Shown here: piece by piece, positions 9,381 to 14,438 of the stretch
Layout: each line of letters starts with the position of its first letter
Position numbering within the stretch: position 1 is the first letter of the stretch
The notes under the pieces: model-generated
Database searches by the model: none
Seen by the model: only the letters and a program-made list of their open reading frames with translations
Told to the model about the DNA's origin: nothing
Source: Armatimonadota bacterium
GTDB lineage: Bacteria > Armatimonadota > Armatimonadia > Armatimonadales > Armatimonadaceae
NCBI GenBank assembly: GCA_014381035.1
Contig: JACMIS010000343.1
Coordinates: 1 to 14,438 of the forward strand
Direction of reading: 5' to 3'
DNA length: 14,438 bases
Position numbers and translations under genes: made by a program

Positions 9381-9435
9381 TTTTCAGACTTCCTTCCTTT
9401 AGGAACGCCGCTTCTCATAGCGACAGAGTTTTCGA
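9381..9435 (-). promoter_or_regulatory. Conserved 5' leader of prepilin 1
   Basis: The 55 bases before the ATG are closely similar to those before prepilin 2 (12278-12332). Shared minus-strand blocks are TGTCGCTATGA, GCGGCGTTCCT and AAGGAAGGAAGT, the last being the ribosome site. A short arm TTCC can pair with GGAA across four bases (9394-9405), placing the Shine-Dalgarno in a weak stem. Just upstream, 9463-9480 forms a separate 6-bp stem (CGTCGG/CCGACG) of unknown role. No promoter was recognised in the 139-base gap after the regulator, so the pilin is probably read from the regulator transcript. Confidence 0.6.
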
Positions 9436-9519
9436 TTGTGCGAACAGTGCGCTCTCCTACAGCGTCGGTTCATTCCGACGTTCAATCACCACGGCGATAT
9501 TTTCACACTACGAAATGTG

Positions 9520-10671
9520 TTAAAGCTCGCCCATTGCACGCAGACGTGGCTTTACTTCAATGAAGCCAGCCTTCGGTTCCTTGCCATGCAACAGGTCTTC
9601 CACGGTGTCGAACATGCCGCCGACGATTTCCGCAGGATCTACTTCGAGGCGGGTGATCCGATCTTCCCAGCCGAGAAGCGCGGGCGATCCGGCGTTCGCG
9701 TGGGTGGCGATTTTGATCTCCTCGCCGACCTGGATGCCAAGACGTTGCAACGCGGTTAGTAGCCCTTGCGTCGCCATGTCATCGGCAGAAAAAATGCCGT
9801 CCGGCCAATCCATTCGGTCCGTGTGGGTTCCGAACGCTTCCATGGCGGCGTGATAGCCCTGCTCCTGATGCGAAAGCGTGTGCACCCCGCCCCCGGCGGG
9901 AATCAAGTGCTGATTGTCCCAAACCAGATCCGGGTCGAAGGCACGACCATTCGCGGCGAGTGTTTCTACATAAACCGGGTTAGCACTCGGGTCGGGACTC
10001 GGACTCACATAGCGATGCGGCGAGATCGCGCCCCAGTAACCGATCTTGCGGCAACCCTGCTCACAAAGATGCGTTACGCCCCGTCGGATAATCTCGTTAC
10101 TGTCAAGACCGAAGATATATTTACCCGGTCCCGCAAACGCGACGAAAGGTATATCCTGACGCTCGATCCAATCCGCGGTGATTTGCGGCAAACCGACACC
10201 CAGCACTGCGTCCACCCGCCCCGCACGCAAATCCTCGATCATGTTTTCTGGCAGATACGGGTTCGTGTCGCCCAGTTCGTCCGAGGGCTTGTCGGCGAAA
10301 CTTTTGTCCGCGACTTCAAGGGCGAAATGAAACGAGAACGCTTCGCGCTCCTGTTCCGCCCGCTGGCGCACTTTCTCGACGAGCAGTCCCCAGAACGGCG
10401 ACGTACCGGCGACGCGGAAGAACGACGGGTCACAGATCAACGCGACGCGGTGCTGACGGATGTCCGGGGCGACATAGATTCCGACCCCATGGCGGCGGCG
10501 CACGACGCGCTGCGTTTCCAACTCCGTTAAAACCGAGTTCAACGTCGCGATGGAGACACCGAGCCGGTCACGCAGTTGGAGAACCGTGGGCAGTTTCGCG
10601 TCGGGACCGAGTTGGTGCGCCATATCGGTCAGGCGACCACAAACCTCTTGAAACTTGGTTTGCTTGCCCAT
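9520..10671 (-). CDS. GntR/LacI-type sugar-responsive transcriptional regulator, 383 aa
   Basis: Residues about 3-68 form a GntR-type winged helix (LPTVLQLRDRLGVSIATLN at 27-45, then VVRRRHGVGIYV at 56-67). Residues about 74-380 form a LacI/periplasmic-binding-protein-like effector domain, with GLDSNEIIRRGVTHL (188-202), GCRKIGYWG (206-214) and DGIFSADDMATQGLLTALQ (291-309) as family signatures. This chimera resembles the AraR class, which releases its operator on binding a sugar. The frame is open to a GTG at 10794, but that lies upstream of the transcription start implied by the promoter, so I place the start at ATG 10671, where the helix-turn-helix region begins. The likely operator at 10764-10777 implies autoregulation. 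The ligand is probably a sugar from the neighbouring rhamnoside degradation, which is inference. The ribosome site before 10671 is weak. Confidence 0.88.
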   Translation of the reverse strand: MGKQTKFQEVCGRLTDMAHQLGPDAKLPTVLQLRDRLGVSIATLNSVLTELETQRVVRRRHGVGIYVAPDIRQHRVALICDPSFFRVAGTSPFWGLLVEKVRQRAEQEREAFSFHFALEVADKSFADKPSDELGDTNPYLPENMIEDLRAGRVDAVLGVGLPQITADWIERQDIPFVAFAGPGKYIFGLDSNEIIRRGVTHLCEQGCRKIGYWGAISPHRYVSPSPDPSANPVYVETLAANGRAFDPDLVWDNQHLIPAGGGVHTLSHQEQGYHAAMEAFGTHTDRMDWPDGIFSADDMATQGLLTALQRLGIQVGEEIKIATHANAGSPALLGWEDRITRLEVDPAEIVGGMFDTVEDLLHGKEPKAGFIEVKPRLRAMGEL

Positions 10672-10763
10672 CCGACCGCCGCCAGGACTGCGACGTCCCG
10701 CACTTCTTTCCCGATCCAATTGTAAAATAGCCACCGCTGATGTTTGCCCCTTCGCGTGTTGCA

Positions 10764-10777
10764 GTGTTTCAGAACAC
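10764..10777. promoter_or_regulatory. Palindromic operator of the regulator gene promoter
   Basis: The 14-bp site reads GTGTTCTGAAACAC on the minus strand, with GTGTT/AACAC arms around four bases. It starts four bases downstream of the -10 box and so covers the predicted start point, the classical position for repression. The site at 12587-12600 is the same except for one central base. The regulator encoded next to it is the obvious candidate protein. Confidence 0.75.
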
Positions 10778-10781
10778 ACCA

Positions 10782-10844
10782 AGTATAGTACCACAGATGA
10801 AGTTTGTCAAGACGTTCTCGCATAATTGAGAAATTAGTTTCGCA
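10782..10844 (-). promoter_or_regulatory. Promoter P1 of the regulator gene
   Basis: On the minus strand: -35 TTGACA (10805-10810), 17-base spacer, -10 TATACT (10782-10787), both near the sigma-70 consensus. A further box, TGCGAAACTA (10835-10844), lies exactly 24 bases upstream of the -35 and recurs at the same distance in promoter P2. The start point should be near 10775, giving a leader of about 100 bases to ATG 10671. Confidence 0.82.
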
Positions 10845-10998
10845 AGCCACGAGGAAAAAATTATTTCCTTGTTCTGAATATGCTCTGTCACCTGCTCCTC
10901 AAAACACCATCCCAGTGAGATGGGTAATGCTTTCTTCGAGGCGAATGCTTGTCAGCACGATCAAACTAAAGATAGCGACACGAAGCAACTACATAGAA
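10845..10998. other. Non-coding spacer upstream of P1
   Basis: I find no gene here. It contains an AT-rich 6-bp inverted repeat (AGGAAA/TTTCCT, 10852-10869) and a small CCATC/GATGG repeat near 10909-10917, neither long enough to assign a role. It separates the terminator of the second pilin cassette from promoter P1. Confidence 0.5.
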
Positions 10999-11030
10999 AA
11001 ACCCCGCGCCGTCACAACGGCGCGGGGTTT
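10999..11030 (-). terminator. Rho-independent terminator after lipoprotein 2
   Basis: A perfect 14-bp inverted repeat (10999-11012 and 11017-11030) with a CACA loop on the plus strand has a GC-rich core and, read on the minus strand, ends in five T residues. It lies 20 bases past the lipoprotein 2 stop, so it closes the second prepilin cassette and insulates the regulator operon from it. Confidence 0.92.
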
Positions 11031-11050
11031 GAAGTAGTATTCACCGCGGC

Positions 11051-11317
11051 TCAGTTCGGTTTGGCGGCTGGCGATGCCGCGCCCTCCGCTGCTTTTTTGC
11101 CTTGGTTTGTCCCTTGCTGCGCGGCGTTCTTTTGCGCCTCGGCAACCCGTGCCGCAACATCAGGTGGCATAGGACCGCCCTGCAACGCTTTCTCTTGCGC
11201 CGTACGGTCACCAGCGTTGACACCTGTTTTCTCCGCGCATCCCACAACTACGACGCAAAGCACTACCCCAATCCACATTCCGGACCACAGGGTACGCGAA
11301 CTTGTAACTCGTGTCAC
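11051..11317 (-). CDS. Small lipoprotein 2 of the prepilin cassette, 88 aa
   Basis: The hydrophobic segment WIGVVLCVVVVGC (residues 15-27) ends in a lipobox-like VVGC with C27 the likely lipidated cysteine. The mature part is Ala/Gln/Lys-rich and contains PMPPDVAARVAEAQ, matching the VPPEQRARVQA stretch of lipoprotein 1, and has a similar Ala/Pro/Lys tail. The start is a GTG at 11317, supported by GAGG nine bases upstream. A three-codon ATG frame (MKE) ends on a TGA overlapping this GTG, which could couple translation or be chance. Function is unknown; it sits 81 bases after prepilin 2 and directly before a terminator. Confidence 0.78.
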   Translation of the reverse strand: MTRVTSSRTLWSGMWIGVVLCVVVVGCAEKTGVNAGDRTAQEKALQGGPMPPDVAARVAEAQKNAAQQGTNQGKKAAEGAASPAAKPN

Positions 11318-11345
11318 TCTTTCATACCTCGCTGATAAATGTCTC

Positions 11346-11374
11346 CCGGGTACAAGAATCGTTTCCGTACCCGG
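11346..11374 (-). promoter_or_regulatory. Intercistronic hairpin between prepilin 2 and lipoprotein 2
   Basis: Arms CCGGGTAC (11346-11353) and GTACCCGG (11367-11374) form a perfect 8-bp stem, with GAA/TTC able to extend pairing inside the loop. A smaller 5-bp stem lies next to it (11377-11390). No T-run follows on the minus strand. It occupies the same place as the hairpin at 8463-8494, although the sequences differ, which suggests a conserved role such as setting the pilin to lipoprotein ratio. Confidence 0.62.
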
Positions 11375-11398
11375 TAGTAACCGATGTTACCGAATATG

Positions 11399-12277
11399 TT
11401 ACTTGCGGATCGCGTTCCACATATTGTCCTGGGGGCGGTTCGCCGGATCCGGATTGCTCTGTTCCGGCTTCATCGCTTTAGCATGTCCATCGGCAAAAAG
11501 GAAGTTGCTCATCCCGTTACTGTGCGTAGCAACGGCACCATGTCGCCCATCCTTTTTATTCGGGGCGGATTCTGCGAGAGGCAGGGTTCCGTCCGGAATC
11601 CGCTGATCCCCCCAACCACCCCCCGTCGTTTTACCCATGAATAAGTTGTTGGGTCCGAACGCGCTGGCGTTTCCCGCCCGGAAACCCCATCCCTCATATT
11701 CGGGCCAGGTGGTTTTACCGCTGTGTTTCTCCGTTAGTAAAATTGTTCGCGAGGGATTGGTGACACTGGCTTCTGGTTGTGAGCCGTTGCCCCTGTCGAG
11801 CCAGCCCACCTCACCCGCATAACCGATCAACCCCTGGAATGGGAAACCACTGTTCCAGGTCGGATTGCAGCACCATTGCTCGCTGTACAGGCTGTTCACG
11901 GCATAGGATATTTGCGAACCCGCCCAATTGTTTCCGACGGGAGAAAGGTCACCAGCGTTCGAATCACTTGGACACATAAAAACGCGCAAATCTTTCACAT
12001 ACGGAATTACTTTCTGTACCCAGGTCTGGTTCCAGTCACCGGTTATCCCACTCATAATACTATAAGGATACGTCTCGTCATAATCCTGTGTGTATTGGAT
12101 AAGAGCGAGACCCAACTGCTTTTCGTTAGAAAGGCACGAGGTTTGTCGTGCCTTCTCCCGCGCTTGAGCAAAGACGGGGAAAAGTATCGCCGCGAGGATA
12201 GCGATGATGGCGATAACAACGAGAAGCTCGATCAGCGTAAAGCCTCTACGAACGGTGCGATTAGTCGGGTTCAACAT
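11399..12277 (-). CDS. DUF1559-type prepilin-like protein 2, 292 aa
   Basis: A paralogue of the protein at 8502-9380. The 12-residue leader ends RRG and is followed by [19 protein letters not shown] (13-31), with E17 as the conserved pilin glutamate. Then come [19 protein letters not shown], a [10 protein letters not shown] block (62-71) and the C-terminal [13 protein letters not shown]. The middle of the protein (about 75-240) diverges strongly from paralogue 1, as expected if the exposed face of the pilin is under different selection. It should be a membrane-inserted prepilin assembled into a pilus or pseudopilus. The ATG at 12277 follows AAGGAAGGAAG in the conserved leader. It is the first gene after promoter P2. 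Confidence 0.93.
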   Translation of the reverse strand: MLNPTNRTVRRGFTLIELLVVIAIIAILAAILFPVFAQAREKARQTSCLSNEKQLGLALIQYTQDYDETYPYSIMSGITGDWNQTWVQKVIPYVKDLRVFMCPSDSNAGDLSPVGNNWAGSQISYAVNSLYSEQWCCNPTWNSGFPFQGLIGYAGEVGWLDRGNGSQPEASVTNPSRTILLTEKHSGKTTWPEYEGWGFRAGNASAFGPNNLFMGKTTGGGWGDQRIPDGTLPLAESAPNKKDGRHGAVATHSNGMSNFLFADGHAKAMKPEQSNPDPANRPQDNMWNAIRK

Positions 12278-12332
12278 TTTCTAAACTTCCTTCCTTCAGG
12301 AACGCCGCATTTCATAGCGACAAAATTTTGAG
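12278..12332 (-). promoter_or_regulatory. Conserved 5' leader of prepilin 2
   Basis: It matches the leader of prepilin 1 (9381-9435) at most positions, including TGTCGCTATGA, GCGGCGTTCCT and AAGGAAGGAAGT. The TTCC/GGAA pairing next to the ribosome site is retained despite a change in the loop. Similarity falls off abruptly upstream of about 12332. Confidence 0.6.
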
Positions 12333-12586
12333 GACAACAAAAATACACTTGCACACTCCTGCAAACGCACAGGAATTCACTGCACAGCCCTTCGCGCAAT
12401 GAAAGAGTTGGTATCCGGAGTCAACGATGATACCGATTTCACCTTGCTAGGAAGCTCAACGACGAGCAGAGCAAATCAAACGAATTGCTGGCAAACACTG
12501 GAAAAACCCACACTTCCGTTTGGACCAATTCGTGATTCCATGTCTGACATCGCATACCATAATCAGTTACTCATTCGCACCTGATG
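12333..12586 (-). other. Long untranslated leader of the second pilin cassette
   Basis: About 250 bases between the P2 operator and the conserved leader hold no convincing gene on either strand; the 61-codon plus-strand frame at 12399-12584 has no supporting context. A 6-bp inverted repeat GGTATC/GATACC (12410-12434) and a weaker TCCTG/CAGGA repeat near 12357-12374 hint at RNA structure. I recognise no known riboswitch. Confidence 0.45.
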
Positions 12587-12600
12587 GTGTTTTAGAACAC
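12587..12600. promoter_or_regulatory. Palindromic operator of the second prepilin cassette
   Basis: GTGTTCTAAAACAC on the minus strand, differing from the operator at 10764-10777 by one central base and placed at the identical distance (four bases) downstream of the -10 box. This implies that the same regulator controls both transcripts. Confidence 0.75.
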
Positions 12601-12604
12601 TTAT

Positions 12605-12668
12605 AGTATATTACTCATTTCCTCATCTTGTCAAGAATAAGTTGTCATTCTTGGAAAATAGTTTCGCA
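12605..12668 (-). promoter_or_regulatory. Promoter P2 of the second prepilin cassette
   Basis: On the minus strand: -35 TTGACA (12629-12634), 18-base spacer, -10 TATACT (12605-12610), and the upstream box TGCGAAACTA (12659-12668) exactly 24 bases before the -35, as in P1. The start should lie near 12598, giving a leader of about 320 bases to the prepilin 2 ATG. Confidence 0.82.
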
Positions 12669-12695
12669 TGAATTGCCAGTTACTCTGATTGTTGG

Positions 12696-13361
12696 CTATT
12701 CATCGCCATTCCACTCGAAGCCGACTGCATCCAGAAAGGCTTTTGCCAGAATCATCTGCCCTGCCCCGTTGGGGTGAACCCGATCCCAGGCGAGCGCGGC
12801 GGAGTGCCGGTGTTGCAACGCCCGGTTGAATGCCGCTTGCGTGTCGACGAAAAGAGCAGCGTTTTCGCTTGCTACCTGCCGCACCACTGCGCCGTATTCG
12901 TCCATCCGGGAGCGCATCGCATCGACGCGATTGCTTTCGATGTAGAACGGGGTCATCAACACCAGACCTCCGGAAAGCACCGGGCGGGTTTCGCGGCATA
13001 ACCGGGAAAGGGTCGCTTCGTACTCGTCGAGAGGAACCGAAATCTCGGGGCGACGCGGTTGGTCGAATTGCCGCCAAACGTCGTTGACACCGATACAGAT
13101 GGACAGCCAGTCCGGGTGATGCGCCAGTACATCGGTCTCCCATCGTTCCAGGAGGTCGCGCACGGTGTTTCCGGAATTGCCCTGGTTGACGACTCGGATC
13201 GCCCGCTCGGGATAGACCGTTTCCAGAAGCGCGTCCACGAGTGCTGGGTATGCCTTACCCAGCGCGTCGCCCAAGCCCTCGCCGCCGGGGCGTTGTCGCC
13301 CGCCATCCGTAACGGAGTCACCGATAAAAAGGAGTTTCTGGTTCGTCTGCAAACTCAGCAT
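12696..13361 (-). CDS. SGNH/GDSL-family hydrolase (probable carbohydrate esterase), 221 aa
   Basis: The four SGNH blocks are present: GDS with nucleophile S16 (block I), NQGNSGNT with G61 (block II), GVND with N93 (block III), and DRVHPN with D193 and H196 completing the triad (block V). Length and layout match the single-domain lipase-like or acetylesterase group, which often deacetylates plant polysaccharides such as rhamnogalacturonan or xylan. An acetylesterase role beside a rhamnosidase is plausible but inferred. There is no signal peptide, so it is probably cytoplasmic. It starts six bases after the response regulator stop with a weak GGGG ribosome site, so the two are very likely co-transcribed and perhaps translationally coupled. 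No terminator follows before promoter P2. Confidence 0.87.
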   Translation of the reverse strand: MLSLQTNQKLLFIGDSVTDGGRQRPGGEGLGDALGKAYPALVDALLETVYPERAIRVVNQGNSGNTVRDLLERWETDVLAHHPDWLSICIGVNDVWRQFDQPRRPEISVPLDEYEATLSRLCRETRPVLSGGLVLMTPFYIESNRVDAMRSRMDEYGAVVRQVASENAALFVDTQAAFNRALQHRHSAALAWDRVHPNGAGQMILAKAFLDAVGFEWNGDE

Positions 13362-13367
13362 CGGTCG

Positions 13368-13784
13368 TTACCCCAGAATTCGCTTCACGAATGTCACGAG
13401 TTCGGCGGGGTTGAATGGCTTTGTCAGATACAGGTCGGTGCCACTTTGATAGCCCTGCATCATGTCCTCATCCTGGGAGCGAGCCGTGAGCATGATAACC
13501 GGCATATCCGCAAGTTCCGGATCGGCACGGACGCTGGATACCAGTTCGTGACCGTCCATCTCCGGCATCATCACGTCTGTGATCAATAGGTCAGGACGTT
13601 TTTGCATCAAAAGTTTCAACGCATCCAGACCGGTCATTGCCGTTTGCACGAGGTAGCCATGCGATTCCAGGTTAAAGGCGATCTGCCGCAAAATCCCCGC
13701 ATCATCCTCTACTACCAGAACCGTTCGTTTTTTCGACTCTGTATCGGTCGATGTTTCTTGATTGTTTGTCACCACAGAACTCAT
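13368..13784 (-). CDS. Stand-alone receiver-domain response regulator, 138 aa
   Basis: After a 20-residue polar N-terminus the protein is one CheY-like receiver domain: acidic pocket E26/D27/D28 (VLVVEDDAG), phosphoacceptor D70 (LLITDVMMPEMDG), T100 (MLTA) and K122 (LTKPF), ending in the last helix with no DNA-binding or enzymatic output domain. It should receive phosphate from a histidine kinase encoded elsewhere and act through protein contacts. The frame stays open upstream to 13928, but the ATG at 13784 is preferred because AAGGTG lies just before it and a -10 box at 13882-13887 would put the longer starts upstream of transcription. It forms a pair with the SGNH hydrolase gene. Confidence 0.9.
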   Translation of the reverse strand: MSSVVTNNQETSTDTESKKRTVLVVEDDAGILRQIAFNLESHGYLVQTAMTGLDALKLLMQKRPDLLITDVMMPEMDGHELVSSVRADPELADMPVIMLTARSQDEDMMQGYQSGTDLYLTKPFNPAELVTFVKRILG

Positions 13785-13881
13785 TGTCACCTTCGGACTT
13801 CCGTTTCTCTCACCGCATGCTATGTATGGATTCGCACGCCGTTTCTTGTACGTTTGGCACCTGTCAGCGCAGGTTTGTTCC

Positions 13882-13887
13882 ATTATA
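13882..13887 (-). promoter_or_regulatory. Probable -10 element for the response regulator operon
   Basis: A perfect TATAAT in the minus-strand context AGGTATAATGG lies 97 bases upstream of ATG 13784. No good -35 hexamer is found at 16-18 bases; an A-tract occupies much of the spacer, so recognition may rely on the -10 and flanking bases or on an activator. Confidence 0.45.
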
Positions 13888-13970
13888 CCTACTTTTTTTT
13901 GCCGCGCCTCGCGTTTCAACGGCATCACCCTAGTTTCTTCAAACGAACGAAAACCAGGTAATTACATGTA

Positions 13971-14000
13971 TTGACAGTATTTTCTGCAATGTGAGATAAT
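13971..14000 (+). promoter_or_regulatory. Plus-strand promoter for the repeat-containing secreted-protein gene
   Basis: TTGACA at 13971-13976 and GATAAT at 13995-14000 are separated by 18 bases, predicting a start near 14007 and a leader of about 95 bases to the ATG at 14102. An 8-bp palindrome TACATGTA abuts the -35. The promoter is divergent from the response regulator gene. Confidence 0.7.
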
Positions 14001-14101
14001 GTAATCGAGCGAGTTCAACGACGACCGCATCTGTGCCGCCGTGCAAAAACTGCCGCAACGATTCGCGGCTCTGTCAACGATGTTTAGGAGACTGGTGTTT
14101 C

Positions 14102-14438
14102 ATGCGTAGCCCGATTGTGTGTCCTCTTGTCGCGTCCTCTTGTCGCGTCCTCTTGTCGCGTCCTCTTGATCGTCAGTAGTCTGTTTGCTCTCTGTTTCCC
14201 CGCCTTTGGTGGTAGCTACGTAGCTTTGCCCGATGATCCAAACGGCATCCGCAACCCGACTGGCGGCACCTGGGAACGCAGTCCCGCGCCAACCGGATAC
14301 CCCGGCTCGGGAATCTTTGTGCCCAATCAGGGAGACTCCTATGGCTACTCGACATGCTCAGGCTCGACCTATGACTCTTCTTCCACATCAGCCACAGCGA
14401 GCGGCACGCTCACCAAACGATATTACTGGGTTGCGAGC
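14102..14438 (+). pseudogene. Secreted-protein gene with out-of-frame start (possible phase-variable OFF state), partial
   Basis: The ATG at 14102 follows AGGAG (14086-14090, 11-base spacing) and reads MRSPIVCPLVASSCR into a 13-bp repeat array, but this frame stops at TAG 14177-14179 after 25 codons. The frame that stays open to the window end (codons from 14088, with its last upstream stop at 14085-14087) lies one base away and has no ATG or GTG with a ribosome site; only a TTG at 14115 is available. That frame continues IVSSLFALCFPAFGG and then YVALPDDPNGIRNP, typical of a signal-peptide core, cleavage region and mature exported protein rich in Ser, Thr, Gly and Tyr. Removing one 13-base unit joins the two frames. 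So this is a reversible switch, a true frameshift mutant or a sequencing miscount. The protein family is not recognised. Confidence 0.6.
14121..14168 (+). repeat. 13-bp tandem repeat, 3.7 copies, within a signal-peptide-coding region
   Basis: Three exact copies of GTCCTCTTGTCGC (14121-14133, 14134-14146, 14147-14159) are followed by nine bases of a fourth (14160-14168). The unit length is not a multiple of three, so each gain or loss shifts the reading frame of the overlapping gene. Confidence 0.95.

Noticed and set aside
9490..9520. Possible terminator after the regulator gene
   Set aside because: The ACAC/GTGT arms are only four bases and no T-run follows on the minus strand; read-through into prepilin 1 seems more likely.
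10672..10794. Longer regulator start at GTG 10794
   Set aside because: This GTG lies upstream of the start point implied by the TTGACA/TATACT promoter, and the extra 41 residues would be encoded across the operator and show no domain character.
10920..11606. A 228-codon plus-strand frame across the pilin and lipoprotein 2 region
   Set aside because: It crosses a strong terminator hairpin and lies antisense to two well-supported genes, with no ribosome site or family signature.
13785..13928. Longer response regulator with 48 extra N-terminal residues
   Set aside because: The extension is basic and unlike receiver domains, overlaps the predicted -10 box, and the inner ATG has a ribosome site.
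14121..14168. CRISPR-like array
   Set aside because: The 13-bp units are directly adjacent with no spacers and lie within a reading frame.

Overview
The window looks like a chromosomal carbohydrate-utilisation region from an Armatimonadota-type bacterium. The best clue is two DUF1559-type prepilins whose N-termini carry a stretch reading [19 protein letters not shown], which is characteristic of that phylum; the assignment is an inference from family knowledge. Coding GC is moderately high, and there are no tRNA or rRNA genes and no recognisable transposase.

Almost everything reads on the minus strand, from high to low coordinates. 13784-12696: a two-gene unit of a stand-alone receiver-domain response regulator and an SGNH/GDSL hydrolase. 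12668-11051: a strong promoter with a palindromic operator, a 310-base leader, prepilin 2 and small lipoprotein 2, closed by a terminator at 10999-11030. 10844-8188: a second promoter with the same architecture and operator, a GntR/LacI-type sugar regulator, prepilin 1 and small lipoprotein 1. 8105-4569: an orphan secreted protein and a cytoplasmic GH78 alpha-L-rhamnosidase, closed by a terminator at 4531-4556. 4490 to the left edge: a very large secreted multidomain GH2-like glycosidase cut off by the window. It is one uninterrupted frame of at least 1,496 codons.

The right edge (13971-14438) holds the only plus-strand gene, apparently a secreted protein with its own promoter. Its signal-peptide region contains 3.7 copies of a 13-bp repeat, and the present copy number throws the good ATG start out of frame with the downstream open frame.

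Two observations stand out. First, the regulator's own promoter and the promoter of the second pilin cassette share, with nearly identical spacing, an upstream box (TGCGAAACTA), a TTGACA -35, a TATACT -10 and a 14-bp operator (GTGTTCTRAAACAC) over the start point. This suggests that pseudopilin plus lipoprotein cassettes are controlled by the same sugar-sensing repressor as the rhamnosidase locus. Second, the 13-bp repeat could be a slippage ON/OFF switch, currently OFF; losing one unit restores a complete signal peptide fused to the open frame.
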